19,150 nt of DNA from JBFGJY01 sp041576975. Lineage in GTDB: Bacteria > Pseudomonadota > Gammaproteobacteria > UBA4575. The first letter of the stretch is position 1, and the number at the start of each line of letters is the position of its first letter. Made by a program: the position numbers and the translations under genes. Location of the stretch: positions 1 to 19,150 of the forward strand of contig JBFGJY010000047.1 in the NCBI GenBank assembly GCA_041576975.1, in the 5' to 3' direction. Shown in pieces: positions 1-7,619 of this stretch. Under the pieces are notes generated by a model, which made no database searches, had not been told where the DNA came from, and worked only from the letters and a program-made list of their open reading frames with translations.

Positions 1-137
1 GTGTCGACAATGATCCCAACGCCAAGTAACACCACGCCGGTCCACACCCACGGACCGCCCGCTAATACTCCAAATAGGGTTGCGACAATCAGTAACGGCG
101 CTAAATAATATCGCGTGTTGATTAAAAATTTCTTCAT
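1..137 (-). CDS. Partial membrane protein, N-terminus resembling AlkB-type monooxygenase or desaturase
   Basis: The gene runs leftwards out of the window, so only the first 45 codons are visible. The ATG at 137-135 is preceded by a good ribosome binding site (AGGAGA at 148-143). The peptide starts MKKFLINTRYYLAPLLIVAT and continues as a very hydrophobic stretch with the segment GGPWVWTGV, ending near VDT. A charged start, a first membrane helix, a Gly-Gly-x-Trp turn and a second helix ending in an acidic residue resemble the beginning of alkane-1-monooxygenase (AlkB)/XylM-type di-iron membrane enzymes. The diagnostic histidine boxes lie outside the window, so the name is a suggestion from the N-terminus alone. 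It is transcribed divergently from the MerR-type regulator, which makes it a possible target of that regulator. Confidence 0.5.
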   Translation of the reverse strand, partial: MKKFLINTRYYLAPLLIVATLFGVLAGGPWVWTGVVLLGVGIIVD

Positions 138-146
138 GTTGATCTC

Positions 147-167
147 CTATTGCCTACAGGCAAATAG
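147..167 (-). promoter_or_regulatory. Leader hairpin touching the ribosome binding site of the first gene
   Basis: An inverted repeat lies in the 5' leader of the leftward gene: CTATTGCCT at 147-155 pairs with AGGCAAATAG at 158-167, with a single bulged A and a two-base loop. The ribosome binding site of the leftward gene (143-148) shares its last two bases with the stem. Folding in the mRNA could reduce ribosome access, or the repeat could be a protein site. The structure is visible directly; its role is inferred. Confidence 0.4.
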
Positions 168-281
168 CCAGCAATTTAAATTTGTGTCTGAAAATATACC
201 ACTAACTATCAAATTTACAAGCACATTACATGTCTTTGACCTATATTTGTCTAGTACAGAGGTTTAACGTTGCCCTATCTA

Positions 282-290
282 TGTTATAAT
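282..290 (+). promoter_or_regulatory. Extended -10 promoter for the MerR-type regulator
   Basis: TGTTATAAT matches the extended -10 element (TGn followed by a perfect TATAAT) of sigma-70 promoters. No good -35 hexamer is present at 17 bases upstream, which is normal for extended -10 promoters. Transcription would begin near 297, giving a leader of about 44 bases before the GTG at 341. Confidence 0.5.
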
Positions 291-329
291 TATTTGATAT
301 TATCTCGACAAAAAGTTAAACAAACCTAG

Positions 330-360
330 GACAGACAAACGTGGCCACTAGACAGACAAA
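330..360 (+). repeat. Direct repeat GACAGACAAA spanning the regulator start codon
   Basis: The ten bases GACAGACAAA occur at 330-339 and again at 351-360, exactly 21 bases apart (two helical turns). The inverted form TTTGTCT of the core AGACAAA lies at 246-252, upstream of the extended -10 element. The spacing and placement suggest binding sites for the regulator encoded here, but chance is not excluded. Confidence 0.35.
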
Positions 361-1315
361 TGTCATGGAGAGCCAGCATCCGATTCAAGTCGTGGCTACA
401 CGCACGGGTCTCAGCACCGATGTAATTCGTGCCTGGGAAAGGCGTTACAGTGCGATAACACCCATACGTGCCTCAAACAGTCGCAGACTATACACTGACG
501 ATGACGTAGAAAAACTCATTCTATTACGGCGTGCAACTTCGGCAGGTCGTCGCATAGGTGATGTTGCCACGTTAACCATCAAACAGCTACGCAACTTAGT
601 TGATACCGATGAAACTGCAGTAGCTCGGCTACCGATTTCCGACATGCAGCAACGCCCAAGCACGGGATCAGTAATGGAGTATTTTGATGATTGCTTGGAT
701 GCCATTATTCGCTTACACAGTGAAGATCTATACCGCTTTTTAAATAATGCATTAAAATCGCTTGGCGTTTTATTTCTGCTCGAGGATCTATTAAGGCCCT
801 TGCTAGCACACATTAAAGAGGAATGTCGTCGAGGCGCCTTACGTGAAGCGCACTACTCAATTGCATTGCATACTTTTCGTAGCTTTCTCTCTGGCCTAAT
901 GATGAGTGAGCCTCATGTTGAACTAGATCATAAGCTTGTCAGCGCATCACTAACCGGTCAAATAAATGACCTTTCCGCATTGCGTCTAGCAGTTGCCGCT
1001 AAGTCTCATGGCTGGCAAGCCATATTTATCGGTGTAAATATCACGGTTGAAGAAATTGTCTATGCACAAGATCAAACTAATGCGCAACTCGTGGCAATTG
1101 GAATTACTCGGCCCACTGATGACCCATTGCTTGCAAATCAATTACGTCGCTTACGCGCCGAGTTAAATGAGGATATTGAGATCGTAATCACCGGCAGTGG
1201 TGCAGCAGCATACTTCGACATCTTGCAAGAAGTACAAGCCAACTATATTCAGACTATTAGTGAGTTACCTCTACTTCTAGACCGTATCAAACAATACACA
1301 CGCATCGAGCACTAA
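341..1315 (+). CDS. MerR-family regulator with degenerate B12-binding (CarH/LitR-like) domain
   Basis: A predicted DNA-binding transcription factor. Residues 15-75 form a MerR-type winged helix-turn-helix (VVATRTGLSTDVIRAWERRY, then RRLYTDDDVEKL). Residues about 115-190 look like the helical bundle and 200-320 like the Rossmann-type domain of cobalamin-binding photoreceptor regulators (CarH, LitR). The B12 motif E/D-x-H-x-x-G is replaced by Q207-I-N209-D-L-S212, so the lower-ligand histidine is missing; the Trp-His pair of the bundle reads Cys162-Arg163. It therefore probably does not bind B12 in the CarH way and may sense something else or act without a ligand. The GTG at 341 follows AGGACAG at a reasonable distance; an ATG at 362 is an alternative. 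It is divergent from the partial membrane gene and precedes fabA. The family assignment is firm; the ligand is unknown. Confidence 0.85.
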   Translation: MATRQTNVMESQHPIQVVATRTGLSTDVIRAWERRYSAITPIRASNSRRLYTDDDVEKLILLRRATSAGRRIGDVATLTIKQLRNLVDTDETAVARLPISDMQQRPSTGSVMEYFDDCLDAIIRLHSEDLYRFLNNALKSLGVLFLLEDLLRPLLAHIKEECRRGALREAHYSIALHTFRSFLSGLMMSEPHVELDHKLVSASLTGQINDLSALRLAVAAKSHGWQAIFIGVNITVEEIVYAQDQTNAQLVAIGITRPTDDPLLANQLRRLRAELNEDIEIVITGSGAAAYFDILQEVQANYIQTISELPLLLDRIKQYTRIEH

Positions 1316-1449
1316 TTGTATCTATCTCGATCCCCATGAAGCGTTACATTTGATACACTTGCGAAAACAAGAACAATCCTCACAATACACTGCATCATGT
1401 CATCTCTGCATGGATGCGATTTGAATACTAGGACCACAGCTACTTACAC

Positions 1450-1965
1450 GTGTCACAAAAGAACGCATTTTCTTATGAAGAATTACTAGCTTGTGGTCGA
1501 GGCGAGATGTTTGGACCAGGTAATGCACAGTTACCCATGCCAAATATGTTGATGATTGATCGAATCACCAAAATTGCAAACGATAGTGGTCACTATGGTC
1601 GTGGTGAAATTCAAGCCGAACTTGATATCAAACCTAATCTATGGTTTTTTGATTGTCACTTTCCTGGTGATCCGGTTATGCCAGGCTGCTTAGGTTTGGA
1701 CGCAATGTGGCAGCTGTTAGGATTTTTTATTGCTTGGCAAGGTAATCCAGGAAAAGGCAGGGCATTGGGTGTAAATGAAGTGCGATTTACGGGACAGGTA
1801 TTACCTACAGCAAATATAATTAACTACCAGCTTGATATTAAGCGAGTAGTTAAACGAGGGGCAACAATGGGAATTGCTGACGGCACTATGTCTGTTGATG
1901 GTAGAAAAATTTATTCTACAAAAGACTTACGTGTCGGATTATTCTTATCTACAAGTGATTTCTAG
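1450..1965 (+). CDS. fabA: 3-hydroxydecanoyl-[acyl-carrier-protein] dehydratase/isomerase FabA
   Basis: FabA dehydrates 3-hydroxydecanoyl-ACP and isomerises trans-2- to cis-3-decenoyl-ACP, the branch point to unsaturated fatty acids in Gammaproteobacteria; it is a cytosolic homodimer. At 171 residues it matches the E. coli protein almost throughout: GRGEMFG near residue 16, PNMLMIDR at 31-38, and the active-site block WFFDCHFPGDPVMPGCLGLD with catalytic His70 and Asp84. The GTG start is chosen because an in-frame stop lies just upstream (TAG at 1429) and the N-terminus then aligns with known FabA. The ribosome binding site is weak (AGGA about 15 bases upstream). fabB, its usual partner in many genomes, is not adjacent. 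The regulator upstream is on the same strand with a 134-base gap that probably holds a separate promoter. Confidence 0.97.
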   Translation: MSQKNAFSYEELLACGRGEMFGPGNAQLPMPNMLMIDRITKIANDSGHYGRGEIQAELDIKPNLWFFDCHFPGDPVMPGCLGLDAMWQLLGFFIAWQGNPGKGRALGVNEVRFTGQVLPTANIINYQLDIKRVVKRGATMGIADGTMSVDGRKIYSTKDLRVGLFLSTSDF

Positions 1966-1972
1966 GTCAACC

Positions 1973-1994
1973 AGTGATTTTTAAAACAGTCACT
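1973..1994. terminator. Weak hairpin between convergent fabA and CDGSH gene
   Basis: AGTGA at 1973-1977 pairs with TCACT at 1990-1994; the stem can extend by a G-U and a U-A pair around an AT-rich loop. It lies between the two convergent stop codons, where a bidirectional terminator would be expected, and overlaps the last base of the CDGSH stop codon. The stem is short and GC-poor, so confidence is limited. Confidence 0.35.
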
Positions 1995-2446
1995 TAATCT
2001 GCAATAAACTCGATCTTGGAATGCGTACCATCACAAAAGGGACTATTACTACTGTGTCCACAACGACACAAGGTGCCAACTTTACGAGTAATATTAACTT
2101 GCTGCGCTGAATCTTGAATACATACTACACCTCTAAAACTTAATGGCCCATTTGCTTGCAGTTTAATTTCTAGAGTTCCTTTGTTAATCAAATTATCTTC
2201 TGAAGGTGGTGGATGTTTAAATTCGCCATTGTCTCGATAATTATATTTTTTATGTTGGCCATCACAATAAGGCTTGTTGTTAGAATTTCCACAACGACAT
2301 AGAAACAGTTCTTTGGTTTTTTCTAGCAAATTGCCATTAGCATCTATTAGTTCAAGCTTGCCGGTGATATTCAATGGTCCATTTTGATATGGAGCAATGA
2401 TATTTTTCTTAGGTGTCTTAAAAATTTTATTTATTATTTTTATCAT
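1994..2446 (-). CDS. Double CDGSH iron-sulfur domain protein
   Basis: A 150-residue protein with two CDGSH (mitoNEET-type) motifs, each C-x-C-x2-S-x3-P-x-C-D-G-x-H: LCRCGNSNNKPYCDGQH in the first half and LCRCGHSSNSPFCDGTH near the C-terminus. Each motif supplies three Cys and one His for a labile [2Fe-2S] cluster, so two clusters are expected. Each is preceded by a matching beta-rich segment containing NGPL and a Gly, so the protein looks like an internal duplication. The ATG at 2446 overlaps the abgT stop codon as ATGA, which signals translational coupling. A longer in-frame start at 2500 exists but would lie well inside abgT and is less likely. Bacterial relatives are implicated in Fe-S or redox handling; the role here, downstream of a peptidase and a transporter, is unknown. 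Confidence 0.9.
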   Translation of the reverse strand: MIKIINKIFKTPKKNIIAPYQNGPLNITGKLELIDANGNLLEKTKELFLCRCGNSNNKPYCDGQHKKYNYRDNGEFKHPPPSEDNLINKGTLEIKLQANGPLSFRGVVCIQDSAQQVNITRKVGTLCRCGHSSNSPFCDGTHSKIEFIAD

Positions 2447-4038
2447 TGCGTAATATAAAGTGGCCCATTTGGACCAAGCGGAATACCCAACATCATCCAA
2501 GCAAATAAAAATAGAGTCCAGGTAATTGAAAACGCAATAGTATATGGCAGCATGATGCTAATTAATGTACCCAAACCGGACTTAGGAAGATATTCTTTTA
2601 AAAGTGCCAGTACAATAATTAAATATGGATTGAGCGGGGTTATCACATTTGTCACAGAATCACCAATGCGATAGGCCACTTGAGTAAGTTCAGGGCTGAC
2701 TCCTAGCTGCATAAAAATGGGTACAAATACCGGTGCAAAAAAGGCATATTTAGCCGACATTGAGCCAATAAAAATATTGCCCGCCATCACGATGAGAATA
2801 AATACCGCAATTAGAAAATATACACTTATATTTATTGATGCCAGCCACTGTCCTCCGCCAATAGCAAGCATCTCCCCTAAATGAGAGTATTTAAATGCTT
2901 CAATAAATTGTGCTGCAAAAAATGCTAATACAATGTAAGGCCCAAGTGATGCAAAAGTATCGCCCATCATGCGTGCAATATCTCGATGGCTTGCTATGGT
3001 TCCCGCTATAACCCCGTAAACAATCCCTGGTATTAAAAATAATATAAATAAAAGCGGCACCGTAGCTTCTACCCAACGGGGGAAGTGCTCGCCTTTGCCA
3101 TAAAGCGGCGCACTGGGCACGAAAGTAAAAATTAAAATTCCACTAACAATAAACAATAGGCATAGCGACGCATAAACAACTGCAGTTTTTTCTTTTTTTG
3201 TTACTGTGTATAAATTTGTAACATACAGCTGCTTATTTAGTGATTTAGTTTCGGTAGTTTGTGCGATTTTATGTTTGGGTGAGGACGGTGTAGAAGAAAT
3301 GAGAAATCTTGGTTCTACGTAACGTGCTGTAACTATCCAACCTACTATAGTTAATAAAAATGTGGATGCGATCATAAACCACCAATTACACGTAACTGCA
3401 ATTTGATAGTCATGATCTAATACTTGCGCACCTGCTTGCGAAAATCCTGCAAGCAGTGGATCCAAACTGGTAATCAACAAATTTGCACCAAAACCTGCAG
3501 ATACGCCCGCAAAAACCGCCGCAATGCCCACTACCGGAGAGCGATTAGACAATATAAACAATACTGCAGCGATAGGTGGTAACACGACATATCCTGCATC
3601 GAGAGCAATTGAAGACATAATACCTAGAAATATCATTGCCGGTGTCAGCCATACGCCCTTCACATGCATGCTGGCCATATGTAAAACAACAGGTAAGAAA
3701 CCACTGCGATCAGCAAGACCGATACCTAACATACCTACTAGCACAATTCCCAAAGGCGGAAAATTAATAAAGTTATGCACCAGGTTGCTCAATAGCCACC
3801 AAATACCCTCTGCTGTTAATAAACTTTTAGCAATAATGGGTTTGGCACTTATTCCATTCGATTGATCAGCCGTATTAATAACAGACCAATCCAGTACCGA
3901 CGCAATGTGCGAAAGTGCCATCACAACTAATAATCCAATAAAAAATAATGCAACAGGATCAGGCAACCGATTGCCTATGCGCTCAAGCGCATCGAGAGTT
4001 CGATGCGCTTGATCACTATTGTGTGTTCTTTCAGACAA
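2443..4038 (-). CDS. AbgT-family transporter
   Basis: A 531-residue integral membrane protein of the AbgT family. The type member, E. coli AbgT, imports p-aminobenzoyl-glutamate; the relatives YdaH and MtrF have been described as antimetabolite (sulfonamide) exporters. Visible family marks are the N-terminal ERIGNRLPDPVALFF, the segment FGANLLITSLDPLLAG, and the C-terminal block SAKYAFFAPVFVPIFM followed by YRIGDSVTNVITPLNPY. Many hydrophobic helices run along the chain, with a charged cytoplasmic loop near residues 245-285. The start codon is TTG with no clear ribosome binding site, 21 bases after pepN and in the same frame, so translation probably depends on coupling to pepN. An aminopeptidase next to a transporter for an aminobenzoyl-amino-acid fits peptide or folate-breakdown-product metabolism, but that is inference; import or export cannot be decided. 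Confidence 0.92.
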   Translation of the reverse strand: MSERTHNSDQAHRTLDALERIGNRLPDPVALFFIGLLVVMALSHIASVLDWSVINTADQSNGISAKPIIAKSLLTAEGIWWLLSNLVHNFINFPPLGIVLVGMLGIGLADRSGFLPVVLHMASMHVKGVWLTPAMIFLGIMSSIALDAGYVVLPPIAAVLFILSNRSPVVGIAAVFAGVSAGFGANLLITSLDPLLAGFSQAGAQVLDHDYQIAVTCNWWFMIASTFLLTIVGWIVTARYVEPRFLISSTPSSPKHKIAQTTETKSLNKQLYVTNLYTVTKKEKTAVVYASLCLLFIVSGILIFTFVPSAPLYGKGEHFPRWVEATVPLLFILFLIPGIVYGVIAGTIASHRDIARMMGDTFASLGPYIVLAFFAAQFIEAFKYSHLGEMLAIGGGQWLASINISVYFLIAVFILIVMAGNIFIGSMSAKYAFFAPVFVPIFMQLGVSPELTQVAYRIGDSVTNVITPLNPYLIIVLALLKEYLPKSGLGTLISIMLPYTIAFSITWTLFLFAWMMLGIPLGPNGPLYITQ

Positions 4039-4059
4039 GAATGATTTTTTTAAAATGAT

Positions 4060-6702
4060 TTAGTCTGTAGACAATAAGCTCTTTGAAACGATTTCATACA
4101 CACCTTTAGAAAGATCTTTATGCTTAGCAATAAATTTGAGTTGATCTTGCATTTTTTTTCTACATGGTTCTGCGTATTTTTGCCAACGCATCAATGACCT
4201 TGCCAAACGTGATGCAACCTGTGGGTTTAATTTATCTAGTGCGATGACTTGTTGTGCGACAAATTCATAACCATCTCCACTTGGGTCATGAAAGGCATAT
4301 GAATTTTGCCCAGCGAACACGCCTATTAATGCACGCACTTTATTGGGATTTTGTAATGTGAATACCGGATGTCTCATTAGCCTCTTTATGTTCTCTAGTA
4401 CATTTGGAACTCTGGAACGTGCATGAAACGCCAACCACTTATCCATCACCAAACTATCATGCTTCCATTGTTGTTCAAATAACGAAAGCACCTGTTCTCG
4501 TTCATCGCTCTCGTGATGCAACAAAGCATTGATGGCACCAACTTGCTCAGTCATATTTGTAGCCTGAGTAAATTGGTCTAAAGCAAGCCTTAAATGTTCT
4601 TTCTTACGCAATACCACCAACAATTGCAGGCAAACATTTTGCAACCGTCGGCGTGCCATTTCTTCTGCGTTGTATTGATACTCAATTTTTTGAAAACATA
4701 CTTGATAGGTTTTGAGTAAATCCTTCTCAAGATGTTGTGCAACTAAATTTTGCAGGTGGTCACATGCCAACACAATCGCTTGCATATTAATTGGTTTTAT
4801 ATGTTCTTCTAAGTCTTTTTCATTAGGCATAATGAGCAACTCAGCTAACAAACTTTGCTCTGCGTCATTGGATTGCATTGCATGTGCTAATGCCTGATTT
4901 AGAGTAGAACTTGAAGCGGGTGCCTTGACATAGGCATTATCAGCAATCATCTCAAGTAAAACTTTTAATGCTAAATGGTTACCGGCATTCCAACGATTGA
5001 ATGAATCTGGTGAATGTTTAAGTAGGAACGCCAAATCATCGTTGCTGTAGTCATAATTTAAATGCACCGGAGCAGAAAATTCTTGTAATAAATCGGGAAT
5101 CGGTTTTACTTTTATTTCTTTAAATTGAAAGGTTTGTTCTTGTTTATTGACGAGAAGTGTTTTCGTTGTTTTAGAATCGCTACTATTTAATGGCAGCAAT
5201 TCACCCATTGTATTGAGTAGAGAAGTTTTTATAGGTATTGCAAATGGATGCTTGTTTTCACTTCCGGGTGTGGCTGGGCATGATTGCTTAAACATAAGTT
5301 CATACGTATTAGATGTTGCATCCCAGTTGTCTACGATATCAACCACGGGAGTACCTGCTTGTTCATACCACAGTTTAAATTGTGATAAATCAGCGCCATT
5401 CGCATCGGCCATCGCTGTAGCAAAATCATCTGTAGTTACTGCTTGGCCATCGTGACGCTGAAAATACAAATCCATCCCTTTACGAAAACCTTCCATACCA
5501 AACATGGTTTGATACATGCGCACGATTTCTGCGCCTTTTTCATATACCGTAAGTGTGTAGAAATTATTGATTTCCATATAAGATGCGGGTCGCACAGGGT
5601 GTGCCATTGGGCTGGCATCTTCAGCAAACTGATGGCTTCGTAAAAATCGCACATCACTAATGCGCTTGACAGCACGCGAGGTTACATCAGAAGTAAATTC
5701 TTGATCACGAAAAACTGTTAGCCCTTCTTTAAGACTGAGCTGAAACCAATCACGGCATGTCACACGATTGCCGGTCCAGTTATGAAAATATTCATGAGCA
5801 ACTACCGCCTCAATGTGCATGTAATCTGCGTCGGTTGCCGTTTCTGGACGTGCTAACACGCAGCTAGAATTGAAAATATTCAAGCCTTTATTCTCCATTG
5901 CCCCCATATTGAAGTCATCCACCGCAACGATCATGTAGATATCCAGATCACATTCCAGGCCAAAGCGTTGCTCATCCCAATGCATCGATTTTTGTAATGA
6001 ATGTAAGGCATGTTCACATTTATCTGCGTTATGCTTTTCCGTGTAAATTCGCAACACGATTTCTTTGCCAGATTTTGTGCAATGGACCCCTTCTAGATAG
6101 ACTAAATTTGCGGCAACTAGGGCAAACAAATAACTGGGTTTTGGAAATGGATCGTTCCATACTGCATAGTGTTGTCCGTCATCACAATTATCTTGCTCGA
6201 TGGGGTTACCGTTAGACAATAAAACGGGGTAGCGCGATTTATCCGCCTGTAGACGCACGGTGTATATAGACATCACATCGGGGCGATCTAGAAAGTATGT
6301 GATTTTGCGAAACCCTTGAGCTTCACATTGTGTACAGAAGTTACCACTGGATTTATATAAACCCTCTAGAGATGTGTTGGTTTGTGGAGTGATTTCAGTC
6401 TGAATTTGTAAATTAAACTTTTCAGGCACATTTAATATGCGCAACGCTTCTTCAGTCTGTAAAAATTGCTGAGGGCTTATGCGCTTACCGTCTAACTCGA
6501 TATAATTTAGTTTTAGCTCTTCGCCATCCAGTACTAAAATAGGAGTATTTTCATTAGATTGAGGGTTACGGCAGACTCGCAGACAAGAAGTCACTACCGT
6601 GATTTCCTCACCTAAAATGAAATCAAGGTGGACATGAGTAATCAAAAAAGGCGGGGGTGTATAGTCTTTTAGATATACCGCTTGGGGCTGACCTTCTTTC
6701 AT
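4060..6702 (-). CDS. pepN: Aminopeptidase N (M1 family zinc metallopeptidase)
   Basis: A cytosolic zinc exopeptidase that removes N-terminal residues from peptides in the last steps of protein turnover. At 880 residues it is near the E. coli length (870). The exopeptidase motif GAMEN is at 267-271 and is followed by KGLNIFNS. The zinc site is HEYFH at 303-307, with the third ligand Glu326 in LKEGLTVFRDQEF, which keeps the family's spacing. The C-terminal half carries the helical DUF3458-type domain. The ATG at 6702 has a ribosome binding site TAGGA at a normal distance. It is the first gene of the leftward pepN-abgT-CDGSH unit and is divergent from trhO across 65 bases. Confidence 0.97.
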   Translation of the reverse strand: MKEGQPQAVYLKDYTPPPFLITHVHLDFILGEEITVVTSCLRVCRNPQSNENTPILVLDGEELKLNYIELDGKRISPQQFLQTEEALRILNVPEKFNLQIQTEITPQTNTSLEGLYKSSGNFCTQCEAQGFRKITYFLDRPDVMSIYTVRLQADKSRYPVLLSNGNPIEQDNCDDGQHYAVWNDPFPKPSYLFALVAANLVYLEGVHCTKSGKEIVLRIYTEKHNADKCEHALHSLQKSMHWDEQRFGLECDLDIYMIVAVDDFNMGAMENKGLNIFNSSCVLARPETATDADYMHIEAVVAHEYFHNWTGNRVTCRDWFQLSLKEGLTVFRDQEFTSDVTSRAVKRISDVRFLRSHQFAEDASPMAHPVRPASYMEINNFYTLTVYEKGAEIVRMYQTMFGMEGFRKGMDLYFQRHDGQAVTTDDFATAMADANGADLSQFKLWYEQAGTPVVDIVDNWDATSNTYELMFKQSCPATPGSENKHPFAIPIKTSLLNTMGELLPLNSSDSKTTKTLLVNKQEQTFQFKEIKVKPIPDLLQEFSAPVHLNYDYSNDDLAFLLKHSPDSFNRWNAGNHLALKVLLEMIADNAYVKAPASSSTLNQALAHAMQSNDAEQSLLAELLIMPNEKDLEEHIKPINMQAIVLACDHLQNLVAQHLEKDLLKTYQVCFQKIEYQYNAEEMARRRLQNVCLQLLVVLRKKEHLRLALDQFTQATNMTEQVGAINALLHHESDEREQVLSLFEQQWKHDSLVMDKWLAFHARSRVPNVLENIKRLMRHPVFTLQNPNKVRALIGVFAGQNSYAFHDPSGDGYEFVAQQVIALDKLNPQVASRLARSLMRWQKYAEPCRKKMQDQLKFIAKHKDLSKGVYEIVSKSLLSTD

Positions 6703-6767
6703 AATTCCTACCCTAACCCATTACGATAATAAATGTTAAGCCCTAGATATATGAGATTTCATCGTGT

Positions 6768-7604
6768 ATGACAAACAAAATCACAAATATTACTGGATAT
6801 CAGTTTATTGAAAATGGTGATGTTGGGTCCGCACACAAAAAAATTCAGGCTATATGTAACCAAACACATCTAAAAGGCACAATATTTATAAGCCCTGAAG
6901 GTATCAATTTAAGTCTTGCCGGAAATCAGTCAGATATTGATTTTGCTATTGATCAATTGAAATCAGTATGTGGTTTTACGCAACTTTTACTTAATACTAC
7001 TTATTCTGCAACGATTCCTTTTAAACGATTATTAGTAAAATTCCGTAATGAACTTGTTCCAACAAAATCCAAACTTAATAATGGCGTTCAAAATGGTAGT
7101 GAACAGGCTCTGTCAAAGCAGAAGTGTAATAGTCCAGTTTATATAAATAGCGAGCAGTTAAAACAGTGGCTCGATAACGGCAAAAATTTTGTTTTGTTAG
7201 ATTTACGTAATGCATTTGAATATGAACTCGGCAGTTTTAATCATGCAAAGCATTTGGAATTAAATCATTTTAGAGAATTAGAAAACACTAATAACAAGCT
7301 TACCGATATTCCAAAAGACAAACCGATAGTCACGTTTTGTACGGGTGGAATTCGTTGCGAAAAAGGTGCGCCCTATATTGCTCAACAAGGTTTTGAGCAT
7401 GTATACCAGCTCAAAGGCGGAATTCTCGATTATCTCAAAGAATTTAAAGACAATTATTGGCATGGGGATTGTTTTGTATTTGATGAGCGGGTCAGCCTTG
7501 ATCATGAACTTAATCCAACTTACGCAAAGCTTTGTCGTAGTTGTCAAACTGCTTTACAAGAAAATGAAGAAAGATTTTGTTCAACCTGTGCTAGTTTGAT
7601 TTAA
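6768..7604 (+). CDS. trhO: tRNA uridine-34 hydroxylase, rhodanese family (TrhO/YceA), short form
   Basis: TrhO (formerly YceA) carries out oxygen-dependent formation of 5-hydroxyuridine at tRNA position 34, the first step to cmo5U-type wobble modifications. The N-terminal ferredoxin-like domain contains GTIFISPEGINLSLAG (residues 37-52). The rhodanese domain ends in the conserved loop TFCTGGIRCEKGAP, with Cys191 and Cys197. The C-terminus carries C256-x2-C259-x11-C271-x2-C274, which looks metal-binding. At 278 residues it is shorter than E. coli TrhO (350), lacking most of the C-terminal extension, as in other short family members. The ATG has no clear ribosome binding site. tatD follows within a few bases, so the two are probably co-transcribed. 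Confidence 0.9.
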   Translation: MTNKITNITGYQFIENGDVGSAHKKIQAICNQTHLKGTIFISPEGINLSLAGNQSDIDFAIDQLKSVCGFTQLLLNTTYSATIPFKRLLVKFRNELVPTKSKLNNGVQNGSEQALSKQKCNSPVYINSEQLKQWLDNGKNFVLLDLRNAFEYELGSFNHAKHLELNHFRELENTNNKLTDIPKDKPIVTFCTGGIRCEKGAPYIAQQGFEHVYQLKGGILDYLKEFKDNYWHGDCFVFDERVSLDHELNPTYAKLCRSCQTALQENEERFCSTCASLI

Positions 7605-7619
7605 GGAATGAATAAACTA

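Noticed and set aside
1341..1365. Possible FabR/FadR-like site upstream of fabA (AGCGTTACA, then TACACTTGCG)
   Set aside because: The halves match each other and the known site only partly; I could not support it over chance.
2447..2500. Upstream start at 2500 for the CDGSH protein
   Set aside because: It would add 18 residues that overlap the transporter C-terminus and do not resemble the family; the ATGA overlap at 2446 is the better start.
4039..4062. abgT is in the same frame as pepN with one TAA between, suggesting a read-through fusion
   Set aside because: Both proteins are complete at their usual lengths, and a cytosolic peptidase fused to a transporter has no support. The TTG start gives the normal AbgT N-terminus.
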